A stretch of 64,000 nucleotides of DNA from NCBI GenBank assembly GCA_002375465.1, contig DFLT01000002.1, forward strand, positions 141,052-205,051. Reading direction: 5' to 3'. The translations under genes were made by a program, and so were the position numbers. Under the pieces are notes generated by a model, which did no database searches, had not been told where the DNA came from, and worked only from the letters and a program-made list of their open reading frames with translations. Below are positions 35,773 through 45,369 of this stretch, piece after piece. This DNA comes from Alphaproteobacteria bacterium UBA3612. Lineage in GTDB: Bacteria > Pseudomonadota > Alphaproteobacteria > Sphingomonadales > Sphingomonadaceae. Position 1 is the first letter of the stretch. Each line of letters opens with the position of its first letter.

Positions 35773-36546
35773 CTATTCTGCGGCTGCATCTTCCGCGCGG
35801 GCTTCGGCGATTGCGGTCTTCAGCGCTTCATAGCCGACTGCCCCTTCCAGAATCTGGTCGCCGATTACATAAGCGGGCGTGCCACCAAGGCCGAGCGCGC
35901 GGCCGAGGGCGAGGTTCGAATCGAGTTCGTCTTCCAGCGCCTTGCGTTTCAGATCGTTGGCGGTGGCGACTTCATTCAGGCCGGTCTTGCGGATGACGTC
36001 GAACAGCTTTTCCTGCGACAGGCGACGCTCATCGGCGAACATCCGATCGTGATAGCTGCGATACTTGTCCTGCTTTGCCGCCGACAGGGCGCCCATGGCG
36101 GCGCGCCGGCTTTCGGGGCCGAGTACGGGGAAATCGCGCCATACGACTTTCAGATTTTCGTCCTTGGCCAGCAATTTCTGCACGACGGCGTTGGACTGGC
36201 GGCAATAGGGGCAATTATAGTCGAAGAATTCGACCAGCACGACGCTGGCGTCCTCCTTCCCCGCCCAAGCGCCCTCGAACGGGGTCTCGATATCCTCACG
36301 GTTCGAGTCGATCATGCGCGCGACTTCGCGCTGCTGCAGATTGTTGATCGCCTCTGGAATGATTTCGGGATTTGCGAGGATATAGTCGTGAACGATGCTC
36401 TCGACTTCCGCGCGCTCGGCAGCGGACAGCGCGCCCTTCGCGGCCTGCGCCTCGACCGGCTGGCGCACAGCCAGCAGGGCGGCGAGCGCAAATCCGATGA
36501 GCGCGACCAGGCTGAGCCCGGCCACGAAATTCCTGCTACTGACCAT
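35773..36546 (-). CDS. DsbA-family thiol:disulfide oxidoreductase
   Basis: Periplasmic thioredoxin-fold protein of 257 residues with an N-terminal signal/anchor (about 8-27) and an N-terminal helical region (RAEVESIVHDYILANPEIIP) as in ScsC/alpha-DsbA1-type proteins. The active site is C112-P-Y-C115 in FFDYNCPYCRQ. VVWRDFPVLGPES and the cis-proline loop GLGGTPAYVIGDQ follow. It lies 3 bp downstream of the M48 protease on the same strand, so the two envelope proteins are co-expressed. Whether it oxidises or isomerises disulfides is not clear. Confidence 0.9.
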   Translation of the reverse strand: MVSSRNFVAGLSLVALIGFALAALLAVRQPVEAQAAKGALSAAERAEVESIVHDYILANPEIIPEAINNLQQREVARMIDSNREDIETPFEGAWAGKEDASVVLVEFFDYNCPYCRQSNAVVQKLLAKDENLKVVWRDFPVLGPESRRAAMGALSAAKQDKYRSYHDRMFADERRLSQEKLFDVIRKTGLNEVATANDLKRKALEDELDSNLALGRALGLGGTPAYVIGDQILEGAVGYEALKTAIAEARAEDAAAE

Positions 36547-36549
36547 AGA

Positions 36550-37896
36550 TTACTTCTCTGCGTCTTTCAGATCGTTCTGGGCGACCAGTAACACATCCTG
36601 CGCCCGTAGCCAGTCCGGCGATCCGCGCGGCAGCCCCGCCATGGCGACCTGGGCATTGGACGCGGCGAGCCGAGGCTCCCGCGACATGGAATATTGTTCG
36701 GCGGAGGCGAGAGCAGCGCGCGCATCGTCGCCCAGTTTCGAATAGGCGATGCCAAGCTGGTACCAGCCGAACGGGTTTTGCCGGTCCTGGCGCACCGCCT
36801 CCTTAAGGACCTCGGCGGCGCGCGGAACATTCTTTTGGTCTTCCGTCGCCAACAGGGCATGGCCCAGCAGTGTGGCGATGAGCGGCTGATCGGGCGCAAG
36901 CGCGACGGCGCGTTCCAGCGGGACCAGTGCCTCCTTTGGCCGACCGGATTCCAGCATGACCTGCCCTTTCAGCTCCAGCACATAGGGATCGTCGGGATTT
37001 TCCGCGAGCAGGGCATCCGCCTCTCGTGCGGACGCGTCGGGAAATGCGCCCTTGTGATAGGCATAGGCGCGCGCGACATGTGCCGCAGGGCTGGTGTCGC
37101 TTTCTGGATATTTGTTCAGCGTGCGGGTCGGATCCTCGATAAAGCCATAGAGCTTCGCCTGGATGCGCTCGAAATCGGCCTCCAGTTGTGCGTCGGCAGG
37201 CTTGTCCCAATAAGGCGATTTTACGAGGATATTCTCCAGCGCCTGTATGCGGTCGCCGGTCAGCGGGTGGGTGCGGACATAATCATTGTCCTGCGGTATC
37301 GCGAGGCGATATTCCTGGTTCTGGATCTTCTTGAAGAAACTGAGCATGCCCTTGCCGCTAACGCCTGCGGTCTCCAGGTAGCGGGCGCCGGCCTGGTCGG
37401 TGCGGCTTTCCTGCTGGCGACTGAAGCTGAGCATGGTGCCGAGCGCGGCGCGCTGGCCAAGCCCAAGCAGCGCCATGCCCGCCTCTCCACCACCCATTGC
37501 CATGGCAGCGCCTGCGGCGAGCAGAGACAGGATCGAGATGCTGCTGGCTGCCTTGCCCCCCTCCGACCCGAAGCGGATCGAGTGGCCGGCCGCGATATGG
37601 CCCATTTCGTGCGCGACGATGCCCTGGATTTGATTGACGTCGTCAGCCTGCAGCAGTGTGCCGGAATGAATGTAGATCCTTTGCCCGCCCGCGACGAAGG
37701 CGTTCAGACTGGGATCATTCACCAGAACCATTTCAAGATTCCGCGGATCGAGCCCGGCGGCGGCGGCGAGGGGCGATGCCAGGCGGTGCAGCCATGCCTC
37801 CGTCTCCGCATCGCGCAGGATCGACTGTGCAGCCGCCGGCCGCGCGACCAGCAATAGCGCAAGCGTCAGAATGAGAAAATGACGAAGGGCGGTCAT
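36550..37896 (-). CDS. M48-family metalloprotease with TPR repeats, BepA-like
   Basis: Periplasmic zinc protease that probably degrades misassembled outer-membrane proteins, by analogy with BepA. A signal peptide (to about residue 23, ARPAAAQ) is followed by the M48 domain with HEMGH at 96-100 and the third-ligand region SRQQESRTDQAGARYL. The C-terminal half has tetratricopeptide repeats (about 265-440). At 448 residues the length is typical. Its start faces the H3TH-protein gene. Confidence 0.92.
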   Translation of the reverse strand: MTALRHFLILTLALLLVARPAAAQSILRDAETEAWLHRLASPLAAAAGLDPRNLEMVLVNDPSLNAFVAGGQRIYIHSGTLLQADDVNQIQGIVAHEMGHIAAGHSIRFGSEGGKAASSISILSLLAAGAAMAMGGGEAGMALLGLGQRAALGTMLSFSRQQESRTDQAGARYLETAGVSGKGMLSFFKKIQNQEYRLAIPQDNDYVRTHPLTGDRIQALENILVKSPYWDKPADAQLEADFERIQAKLYGFIEDPTRTLNKYPESDTSPAAHVARAYAYHKGAFPDASAREADALLAENPDDPYVLELKGQVMLESGRPKEALVPLERAVALAPDQPLIATLLGHALLATEDQKNVPRAAEVLKEAVRQDRQNPFGWYQLGIAYSKLGDDARAALASAEQYSMSREPRLAASNAQVAMAGLPRGSPDWLRAQDVLLVAQNDLKDAEK

Positions 37897-38082
37897 GATA
37901 GGCGCCTTACTGCCACAGCGTGAATGCAGAATGAAATGATTACGGTGCAGCGCGGGGCCACCCCCCGGTCTTGCAGCACTCGACCCCTTGCCCGCGTGTG
38001 GCTAGACGAGAGGCGGGAAGCACCCCCAGGGAAACAGATGGCGCAGACAGGCGTTTGTGCCTCACCTGCAAGGAGGGCCGGC

Positions 38083-38703
38083 ATGGCATTTAGTCTCGAA
38101 GGCGACATGATCGTCGCCATCATCATTTCACTGCTCGTCGGCCTGCTACTGGGCTGGCTGTTGTTTCGCGGTGCGGGCAGGCGCCGTGCGCTTCAGGCGG
38201 AATTGGCCGAGCGCAACGCGGAACTGGCGGTCGCGCATGAACGCAATGCCGCGCTGGAGCGGGAGGTCGCCTCCAGCCGCGACCAGATCAAGCCGCTGGC
38301 AGATGAGGTCGACCGCCTGCGCGCGATGAAGGCGCGGCCCGCCATTTCAGAAACACCCGCGACCGCAGCTCCGGTTACCCCCCGGGCAGACACTGTCACT
38401 GTGCCCGATCCGACGAAGCGCATGGATCCCACCATGTCCTCTGCCGAGGGGGAGCCCGACGATTTGCAATTGATCAAAGGGATCGGGCCAAAGCTGGAAT
38501 CGATCTATAATGATCTCGGCGTCTGGCATTTTGCGCAGATCGCGGACTGGTCGCCGGACGATGTGCGGACCATCGATGCGAAACTGGGAACATTCAAAGG
38601 ACGCATAGAACGCGATCAGCATGTCGAGCAGGCAAAGCTGCTCGCTGCGGGACGAACCACGGAATATGAGGCGCGGTTCGGAAAACTGGGCCGGCCAACG
38701 TGA
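38083..38703 (+). CDS. Membrane-anchored helix-hairpin-helix protein (H3TH, COG3743-like)
   Basis: A 206-residue protein with an N-terminal TM helix (about 9-30, VAIIISLLVGLLLGWLLF), a coiled coil (about 35-80), a low-complexity linker and a C-terminal DNA-binding-like domain. The latter contains DDLQLIKGIGPKLESIYND and FAQIADWSPDDVRTIDAKL, the hairpin motif of predicted flap-endonuclease-like domains. No nuclease active site is evident. AGGAGG 6 bases before ATG 38083 fixes the start; the frame extends 53 codons upstream without support. It overlaps the next gene by GTGA. Confidence 0.8.
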   Translation: MAFSLEGDMIVAIIISLLVGLLLGWLLFRGAGRRRALQAELAERNAELAVAHERNAALEREVASSRDQIKPLADEVDRLRAMKARPAISETPATAAPVTPRADTVTVPDPTKRMDPTMSSAEGEPDDLQLIKGIGPKLESIYNDLGVWHFAQIADWSPDDVRTIDAKLGTFKGRIERDQHVEQAKLLAAGRTTEYEARFGKLGRPT

Positions 38704-39107
38704 GGGCAGGACTGCTTCTGATCCTGCCGATGCTGCTGGCCGGCTGCTTCGAACCCGATTCGCGGGTGACGGAGGAGCCGGAAACGAAAACCGTCCCGGC
38801 GCCAGAAGCGCCGCCTCCCGATCCGCGCCGCTATATCGGTCGCTGGGCAAAGACGGCTGACCAGTGTGAAAGCGACTGGTGGCGCTTTTGGGCGGACGAG
38901 CTGAGGACGAAGACGGCGGGGCTGTTCTGTGAAATTATGCCGCCGGATGCGCGGTTCAGCGATACCGACCTGCGGACCAGCTGCGTGGATGACGGACGCC
39001 GCGTGCGCGAAAGCTGGACGATCAGCTATGGCCCTGATGCTGCCAGCATGACGATTACGGGCGAGGACGAGGATGCCGAGCCTGTCGAACTGGTCAAATG
39101 CACCTGA
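38700..39107 (+). CDS. Small secreted lipoprotein, unknown function
   Basis: A 135-residue protein starting at GTG 38700, overlapping the upstream stop by four bases. The signal peptide has lipobox LAGC (Cys16), then a proline/glutamate-rich spacer and a compact domain containing YIGRWAKTADQCESDWWRFW and several cysteines (QCES, LFCEIM, TSCVDD, VKCT). Four cysteines after the lipidated one could form two disulfides. No family is recognised. It probably sits in the periplasm. Confidence 0.75.
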   Translation: MRAGLLLILPMLLAGCFEPDSRVTEEPETKTVPAPEAPPPDPRRYIGRWAKTADQCESDWWRFWADELRTKTAGLFCEIMPPDARFSDTDLRTSCVDDGRRVRESWTISYGPDAASMTITGEDEDAEPVELVKCT

Positions 39108-39751
39108 AGCCCCGGCTGTACCACTGCAAGGGTGCACGCAGCTTCCGGCCGCTGTGGGCGCTGGAGGAAATGGGGCTGGAATATGAACTGGTCATGGTGC
39201 CCTTCCCTCCGCGCATTCATGAGGAAGACTGGCTGCAGATAAATCCGTTCGGCACGATCCCCGCCTTTTTCGACAATGGCGAGGTGATGACCGAATCGGT
39301 CGCGATCTGCCATTATCTGGCGGAAAAATACGGGCCGACGTCGCTTGCCGTGGCGCCGCAGGAACGGGATTATGGTCGCTATCTGGACTGGATGTTCCGG
39401 TCGGATGCCACGATGACATTTCCGCAGACGATCGCGCTGCGCTACCGCGTGTTTGAACCGGAAAAAGGCCAGCAGCAGGCCGCCGACGATTACGCGCAAT
39501 GGTTTTTTTCGCGGTTGAAGGCGGCGGGCCGGTTGCTGGACACGCGCGAATTCCTTGCTGCCGACCGCTTTACCATGGCCGATATTGCCTTTGGCTATGC
39601 CCTGAAACTGGCGGAAGAGCTGGACCTTGGCGCGTTTCCGGACAATGTTGCCGCCTATTGGCAGGCGCTGAAAGGGCGCGATGCCTATTCGGCGGCACTG
39701 GCCGCAGAGCCTGTCGAGGCGCCGACCGCCACCCGTCCCGCCCTTGACTAA
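39098..39751 (+). CDS. Glutathione S-transferase family protein
   Basis: A 217-residue GST with an N-terminal thioredoxin-like domain (RLYHCKGARSFRPLWALEEM, NPFGTIPAFFDNGEVMTES) and a C-terminal helical domain (RFTMADIAFGYALKLAEEL). The catalytic Ser/Cys position is in the YHCKGARS region. It overlaps the end of the lipoprotein gene by 10 bases. The substrate cannot be deduced. Confidence 0.9.
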   Translation: MHLKPRLYHCKGARSFRPLWALEEMGLEYELVMVPFPPRIHEEDWLQINPFGTIPAFFDNGEVMTESVAICHYLAEKYGPTSLAVAPQERDYGRYLDWMFRSDATMTFPQTIALRYRVFEPEKGQQQAADDYAQWFFSRLKAAGRLLDTREFLAADRFTMADIAFGYALKLAEELDLGAFPDNVAAYWQALKGRDAYSAALAAEPVEAPTATRPALD

Positions 39752-39804
39752 GGGCGCCGGGCGGGCGAAGCGCGGGTTTCCGCCTTATTAATGGATAACC
39801 GCGC

Positions 39805-41331
39805 TTGAGCTTTCTCCCTCTCGGCCTTTCGGACGAGCTTCTCTCCGCAGTCGTCGATTCAGGCTACACTGAACCGACCGACATTCAACGCGGGGCGATC
39901 CCCCTGATCCTGATGGGGAAGGACGTTGTCGGCGTCGCACAGACCGGCACGGGCAAGACGGCCAGCTTCGTTCTGCCCATGATCGACATTCTGGCACAGG
40001 GCCGCAGCCGCGCGCGCATGCCGCGCAGCCTGATCATCGCGCCGACCAGAGAGCTGGCGATGCAGGTGGCCGAGAATTTCGAGAAATACGGCAAGAACCA
40101 CCGCCTGACCATGGCCCTGCTGATCGGCGGCGTGGGCTTTGCCGAACAGAACAAGCTGCTGGAAAAGGGCGTCGACGTTCTGATCGCGACGCCGGGCCGT
40201 CTGCTGGATCAGTTCGAACGCGGCAATATCCTTCTGTCCGGCGTTGACATATTGGTCATAGACGAGGCCGACCGCATGCTCGACATGGGCTTTATCCCCG
40301 ATGTCGAAAAGATTTGCAGCCTGCTGGGCCGCAATCGCCAGACGCTGCTGTTTTCCGCCACCATGGCGCCGCCCATCAAGAAGCTGGCGGACAAGTTCAT
40401 GGATTCGCCCAGGCAGATAGAGGTGGCACGCCAGTCTTCTGCCAATGCGAATATCGAACAGGCGCTGGTCGAGGTTTCACCGCGGTCAAAGCGTTCGACG
40501 CTGACCAAGATGCTGTCCGCGCCCGACGTCAAATCGGCGATCGTCTTTTGCAATCGCAAGAAGGACATCAAGGATCTGGTCGCGGATCTGAAATCCGCCG
40601 GCCTGCGCCCCGGGCAGATCCATGGCGACATGGAACAGCGCGACCGCATGGCGACGATGGAAGCGTTCAAGTCGGACGAGGTCAATATCCTCGTCGCTTC
40701 GGACGTGGCCGCACGCGGTCTGGACATTAAAGGCGTAAGCCACGTCTTTAACTATGACGTACCGTTCAATGCAGAGGATTATGTCCATCGTATCGGTCGT
40801 ACGGGCCGCGCCGGTGCAACGGGCAAGGCATTCACCTTTGCGACCAAATCGGATCACGAACTGGTCCAGGACATTGAAAAGCTGATCAAGACCCGGATTC
40901 CGCGGCTGGGCGACACCCCTGTCGAGGATGTTCGCAAGACCGAAGCAGACAAGACAGAAGGCCAGGAGCCCGCAGGCGAAAAGGACGCGGCGCGGGCCCC
41001 GCGCGGGCGCAGGACGCGCGGGAAATCGGCGGTGGACAAGAAGCCGGATGCCGCCAGCAAGGCTGAGGCCGTTTCGGACACGCCGAATTCCCACAACGAG
41101 CCGGCGGCAGAAGACCGTTCCGGCGCCGATGCAGAATCGGCGCCCCGCCGCCGCCGTCCTGCAGCCGCGAAGGCGCCGCAGCAGGAAAAGCCGAGGGCGC
41201 GGGATAGCTCCTCCAGCGCGTCAGAGTCACCGCCGCGCAGGACGCATGAGGACGATGCAGAAGAGGCCACGCTGGCCGACGATGCGTCGCCAGACTGGAA
41301 CGGGCCGGTGCCGGGGTTCCTCAGCAGGTAA
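39805..41331 (+). CDS. rhlE: DEAD-box RNA helicase, RhlE group
   Basis: ATP-dependent RNA helicase. Visible motifs are Q-motif region (GYTEPTDIQRGAIPLIL), AQTGTGKTASFVLP (Walker A), PTRELA, TPGRLLD, DEADRMLDMGF, SAT, the helicase C-domain VASDVAARGLDI and HRIGRTGRAG. The catalytic part ends near residue 370; a tail of about 130 residues is low-complexity and rich in Arg, Ala, Glu and Pro, as in RhlE proteins. The best start is the TTG at 39805. The likely roles are ribosome assembly and RNA decay. Confidence 0.93.
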   Translation: MSFLPLGLSDELLSAVVDSGYTEPTDIQRGAIPLILMGKDVVGVAQTGTGKTASFVLPMIDILAQGRSRARMPRSLIIAPTRELAMQVAENFEKYGKNHRLTMALLIGGVGFAEQNKLLEKGVDVLIATPGRLLDQFERGNILLSGVDILVIDEADRMLDMGFIPDVEKICSLLGRNRQTLLFSATMAPPIKKLADKFMDSPRQIEVARQSSANANIEQALVEVSPRSKRSTLTKMLSAPDVKSAIVFCNRKKDIKDLVADLKSAGLRPGQIHGDMEQRDRMATMEAFKSDEVNILVASDVAARGLDIKGVSHVFNYDVPFNAEDYVHRIGRTGRAGATGKAFTFATKSDHELVQDIEKLIKTRIPRLGDTPVEDVRKTEADKTEGQEPAGEKDAARAPRGRRTRGKSAVDKKPDAASKAEAVSDTPNSHNEPAAEDRSGADAESAPRRRRPAAAKAPQQEKPRARDSSSSASESPPRRTHEDDAEEATLADDASPDWNGPVPGFLSR

Positions 41332-41555
41332 ATTGCCGCACGGATAAATGCAGGCGCCAGAGGGCGTCTGCGTCCTGTGCAGTGCGTCGCGATCCGCTGA
41401 CAGGCGGAACGCGGGGAAGCGTCCGTGCGTTTCGGGGGTCGAGACAGTTCCTTTCGCACGCGGGCTTCTGATGCCCTCGAAGGGACCAGGGGGCGCGGGG
41501 CGGGCCGTTCACTGGCAGGCTGATTGATCCACCCGTTGGAGATGGAGCTTTTCGC

Positions 41556-42251
41556 ATGAGCAAGAACATAGAAATTTCACTGTCTGACGGCACCTTGCCT
41601 GCCTATCTGGCCGAGCCCGCCGGGCGCGCCGAGGCGGCCATCGTGGTCATTCAGGAAGTCTTTGGCGTGAATGCCGGCATCCGCCGCAAATGCGACGTGC
41701 TGGCCGAGTCCGGCTATCTGGCGATAGCGCCCGATCTGTTCTGGCGGGAGGAGCCCGGCATCGAACTCGACCCCGACGTCAAACCGGAAATGGACCGCGC
41801 GCTTTCCCTGTTTGGGGAATTCGACATCGACAAGGGCGTTCGCGACATTCAGGCCGCGATATCCGAGGCGCGCAAACTGCTGCGCGACGGCGGCAAGGTC
41901 GGCGCCGTTGGCTATTGCGCAGGGGGGCGCCTCGCCTTTCTGACCGCGACCCGCACCAATATCGATGCGTCGGTGTCCTATTACGGTGCCGGGATCGAAC
42001 AATATCTGAATGAGAAGGACGCAATCGCGCGCCCGCTTATGCTGCATTTTGCCGGCGAGGACACGTTCGTTCCGGGCGAGGCTGTCGCAGAGATTCGCGC
42101 CGCGCTCGACGCGCATTCAGATGTCGACATTTATGAATATGAGGGCGTCGGCCATGGCTTCGCCGCTGAATTCGGTAATCGCCGGGACGAAGCGGCAGCC
42201 TCCCTTGCCGATGAGCGCACGGCGGCGTTTTTTGCCCGTCATTTGCAATAA
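41556..42251 (+). CDS. Dienelactone hydrolase family protein
   Basis: Alpha/beta hydrolase of 231 residues. The nucleophile motif GYCAGGRLAF has cysteine in place of serine, as in dienelactone hydrolases. Asp (AGEDTFVPGEA) and His (GVGHGFAAEF) complete the triad, and IVVIQEVFGVNAGIRRKCD is the family's conserved N-terminal segment. GGAG lies 9 bases upstream of the ATG. No aromatic-degradation genes are adjacent, so the physiological substrate is open. Confidence 0.92.
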   Translation: MSKNIEISLSDGTLPAYLAEPAGRAEAAIVVIQEVFGVNAGIRRKCDVLAESGYLAIAPDLFWREEPGIELDPDVKPEMDRALSLFGEFDIDKGVRDIQAAISEARKLLRDGGKVGAVGYCAGGRLAFLTATRTNIDASVSYYGAGIEQYLNEKDAIARPLMLHFAGEDTFVPGEAVAEIRAALDAHSDVDIYEYEGVGHGFAAEFGNRRDEAAASLADERTAAFFARHLQ

Positions 42252-42272
42252 GGCCTGAATCGGGTCGCTCCG

Positions 42273-43367
42273 CTAGGACGCCTCGCGTTTCAGCAGGGCG
42301 CGCTTCCGCTCCACACCCCAGCGATAGCCGCTCAACTGGCCGTTTGCACGGACGACGCGGTGACATGGCACCGCTACAGCAAGCGGGTTGGCGGCGCAGG
42401 CCGTCGCGACCGCGCGAGCCGCTGATGGCTGTCCTATGAGTTCGGCAATGTCCGAATAGGTCGCGGTCGTTCCGGGGCGGATGCCGCACAGGGCGCGCCA
42501 CACACGCTCCTGAAAGGCTGTCCCGCGAATATCGAGCGGCAGACCATGTCCCCTCGCCGGAGCATCCACCAGAGCCAGCGCCTTCGTAAGCCACAGGTCG
42601 AAATCGGAACCGGGTTCGGCGCGCACAAGACGCGCGGCGGGGAAGCGGGCGCCGAGGTCGGCGATCAAGCTATTCTCGTCGTCGCCCAGCAGAATGGCGC
42701 AAATACCGCGTTCCGTGGCGGCGACCAGTACCGATCCCAGCCAGGAATTCGCGGTGCCATGTCGCAAGAGCGTTCCGGGCGCGCCGGAGCGATAGGTCGA
42801 CGGGCGCATGCCAAGACGTTCCTTCGCACGTTCATAGAATCGGCTGGGGGCGCCGTAGCCGGCGGCATAGAGGCTCTCGCTGATGCCAGCGCCTTGACGC
42901 AATTCCCCCGCCATGCGCGCGGCACGGGTCGCGGTGGCATATTGTGCCGGTGTGATGCCCGTTGCCTGCTTGAAAATGCGGTGGAAATGGCTGGTGCTCA
43001 TCTGGGCGTCCCGCGCCAGAGCATCTAAAGACGGGGCAATGTCATCCGCCTCAATCGCCCTGCACGCGCGTTCGACGATTCTTGCATGTTTCTGCGCGAG
43101 CGAGGGGGAGGCCGGGCGGCACCGTTTGCAGGGCCGAAATCCGGCAGCCGCCGCCGCTTCGGCGGTGTCGAAAAACACGATATTGTCCCGCTTTGGCTGG
43201 CGCGCCCCACATGAGGGGCGGCAGTAGATGCCCGTAGTCGTGACCGCGAAAAAGAAATGGCCATCGGCCGCCCCTTCGCGATCGCAGACCGCCCGCCAGC
43301 GGGCGTCCGCCCCCGCATAATCAGCGGGACGCGGAGTGGATTGGTCCAGATCTGCAGCATGAGCCAT
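42273..43367 (-). CDS. ada: Ada: DNA methylphosphotriester and O6-methylguanine repair/regulator
   Basis: Bifunctional DNA repair and transcription factor of the adaptive response. The N-terminal zinc domain has YCRPSCGARQP and FRPCKRC (four cysteines). An AraC-type helix-turn-helix follows (MSTSHFHRIFKQATGITPAQY, CRAIEADDIAPSLDALA). The C-terminal methyltransferase has the active-site AVPCHRVV and GYRWGVERKRALL. Three consecutive ATGs occur; the third, at 43367, is 7 bases from GGAGA and gives 364 residues. Longer upstream frames have no support. Confidence 0.93.
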   Translation of the reverse strand: MAHAADLDQSTPRPADYAGADARWRAVCDREGAADGHFFFAVTTTGIYCRPSCGARQPKRDNIVFFDTAEAAAAAGFRPCKRCRPASPSLAQKHARIVERACRAIEADDIAPSLDALARDAQMSTSHFHRIFKQATGITPAQYATATRAARMAGELRQGAGISESLYAAGYGAPSRFYERAKERLGMRPSTYRSGAPGTLLRHGTANSWLGSVLVAATERGICAILLGDDENSLIADLGARFPAARLVRAEPGSDFDLWLTKALALVDAPARGHGLPLDIRGTAFQERVWRALCGIRPGTTATYSDIAELIGQPSAARAVATACAANPLAVAVPCHRVVRANGQLSGYRWGVERKRALLKREAS

Positions 43368-43470
43368 CATCATTCTCCGGCGGGTGTCACTGGTCCTCGG
43401 ATAGAAAAAATCGGCTATGGCCGCGTCCCGCTTCTTGCTTTTGAATTTCGCGCGCGCCCGATCGGGGTGG

Positions 43471-44424
43471 CTATGACAAAATCCAGCGCTCGAACAGGGC
43501 CAGGTCGATATTGCCGCCGCACAGGGGCATGCCGACGCGCTTTCCAGCCAGCATCGCCTTTTCGCCCATCGCGGCTGCCAAAGGCGCGGCGCCTGCCCCC
43601 TCCGCCAGATTGTGCGTGTCCGTCCAATAGGCACGCACCGCCGTGGCAATGTCCGCGTCCGTCACGGTGACGATTCGCGCGACGCCCCGCCGGATAATAT
43701 CCAGCGCATCGGGGTCGGGCGTGCGCACCGCCAGACCATCCGCCTTGGTGTCGGCCGATGACAGTGTGACGACCGCACCCTCCTGCACCGAACGAGCATA
43801 GGCGGGCGCGGCGGCACTTTGCACACCGACGATCTCCGTCTTCATACCAAGGAGGTCACGCGCCATCACGGCGCCGCAAATGCCGGAACCGAGACCGATG
43901 GGAACGTAGAGCGTGTCGAGATCGCCCGCCGCGCGAAACAGTTCCAGTGCCCAGGTCGCGACGCCCAGAACAAGATCGCGGCCGAAGGAGGGCGCGAACC
44001 ATAAATCCTTCGCCTCGGCAAGTTCCATGGCGTGCGACCGTGCCGCGTCGAAATCCTCGCCATGTTCCAAAAGGGTCGCGCCGAGCGCCCGCATGGCGGC
44101 GTTCTTTTCGCTGCTATTGCCGTGTGGCACTACGATCGTGACCGGAATGCCGAACCTTTTGCCCGCAAAGGCGAGCGACTGGCCATGATTGCCGCGCGTT
44201 GCGGAGATCATTCCGCGCGGTGCCAGGTTTTCCTTTGCCAGCCGTTCGGCGTGGATCAGACCGCCCCGCACCTTGAAGGCGCCGGTTGGCGTGTGGTTTT
44301 CGTGCTTGGTCCAGACTTCGGTATCCAGACGCTCGCACAGCAGTGGCCAGCAATATTGCGGCGTCGGCGGAAAAATCGCGTGGATCCGCCGCCGTGCATC
44401 CTCAAGCTCGGCAAGAGTGAACAT
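43471..44424 (-). CDS. Threonine/serine dehydratase, PLP-dependent
   Basis: Fold type II PLP enzyme that deaminates threonine or serine to the keto acid. The PLP lysine is in TGAFKVRGGLIHAERL; ATRGNHGQSLAFAGK binds substrate and cofactor, and GLGSGICGAVMA is the glycine-rich phosphate loop. At 317 residues it resembles catabolic dehydratases without an ACT domain. The ATG at 44424 (MFTLAELEDARRRI) is preferred to an upstream GTG five codons earlier. It follows the cyclophilin gene by 15 bp. Confidence 0.9.
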   Translation of the reverse strand: MFTLAELEDARRRIHAIFPPTPQYCWPLLCERLDTEVWTKHENHTPTGAFKVRGGLIHAERLAKENLAPRGMISATRGNHGQSLAFAGKRFGIPVTIVVPHGNSSEKNAAMRALGATLLEHGEDFDAARSHAMELAEAKDLWFAPSFGRDLVLGVATWALELFRAAGDLDTLYVPIGLGSGICGAVMARDLLGMKTEIVGVQSAAAPAYARSVQEGAVVTLSSADTKADGLAVRTPDPDALDIIRRGVARIVTVTDADIATAVRAYWTDTHNLAEGAGAAPLAAAMGEKAMLAGKRVGMPLCGGNIDLALFERWILS

Positions 44425-44439
44425 GCCGATGGGCCGCAC

Positions 44440-45219
44440 CTACTCGCTTGTTTCGGCGGACAGGATCTTTACTGGTTCCGCCAGCATCTGGCCCCGCATT
44501 GCGCCCTCGCCCTCATTGGGGTCGGTGGGGGCGTCGAGCAGGGCGCGGACCATGTCCATCCCCTCTTCCACATGACCGAAGGCGGCAAATCCGGGCTGGC
44601 CGTCGCCGGCGTCCAGACTGATCAGATCGCCCACAATGATAAAGAAATCTCCGTCTGCCGTGCCGGGCTCTCCCATCGCCATGGAGACCGTGCCGTCCGT
44701 GTGGCTCAGCCCGGTCTGGCTGGTCGGTTCATGCGTGATCGGCGGCAGTATCATCTCGGGGTTGCCGCGCGTTCCGCCCTGCACCAGGCCATATCCTCGG
44801 CCCAGATTGCTGGCGCGGTAAAGCGTCATGCCGTTAAAGCGCCCCTCCCGCACATAGCGCAGGAAATTCTTTGCCGTTACAGGCGCGCGCTCCACCTCCA
44901 CCGCAATGACCAGGGGGCCGTTTTCGGTTTCCAGCGTCACGCGCTCTGTTTCAAAGGCGGGTTCCGGCGCGGGATCGGCGGCGTCTTCGCCCATCGATTC
45001 GCCTGGCGGGGCCGCACCGTCCGGCAGGGTCGTGGGCGGTGCGGTTTCGACAGGGTCGAGGGCGGCGGGATCGGTGGGGACCGTTTCGGCCGGCGGTGCC
45101 TCCTGCGGGCTGGCAGCTGCGGGGGCAGGCGCAGCCGTGTCATCCTCGACAGGCTGGGCCAGGGCGGGGGCGGCGATGAGAGCCGCGAGCGCAAAAAGAC
45201 GAATCATGGTGTGGACCAT
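44440..45219 (-). CDS. Peptidyl-prolyl cis-trans isomerase, secreted cyclophilin type
   Basis: Periplasmic cyclophilin of 259 residues. A signal peptide (LFALAALIAAPALAQ) is followed by about 65 residues of Pro/Ala/Glu-rich low complexity, then the cyclophilin domain: APVTAKNFLRYVREGRFNG, GLVQGGTRGNPEM, TVSMAMGEPGTADGDFFI and GQPGFAAFGHVEEGMDMV. Start ATG 45219 or the in-frame ATG 45207. It folds proline-containing proteins outside the cytoplasm. Confidence 0.9.
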   Translation of the reverse strand: MVHTMIRLFALAALIAAPALAQPVEDDTAAPAPAAASPQEAPPAETVPTDPAALDPVETAPPTTLPDGAAPPGESMGEDAADPAPEPAFETERVTLETENGPLVIAVEVERAPVTAKNFLRYVREGRFNGMTLYRASNLGRGYGLVQGGTRGNPEMILPPITHEPTSQTGLSHTDGTVSMAMGEPGTADGDFFIIVGDLISLDAGDGQPGFAAFGHVEEGMDMVRALLDAPTDPNEGEGAMRGQMLAEPVKILSAETSE

Positions 45220-45369
45220 AGCCTTTTCTGCCTGAACACACCATGTGCGGGCGGCATGTACGGTGGTCCGTGCCGCCTTTTCGGCGTTCGCTCGTTAATG
45301 CACGGGCAATTCAATTCCGGTTCAACCGGCGTCCGCTATATCGCTATCCAGATTTCAACAGGAGGACCG

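Noticed and set aside
44032..45369. Long open frame upstream of lolA on the + strand
   Set aside because: It is antisense to the cyclophilin and dehydratase genes; the SD and signal peptide fix lolA at 45370.
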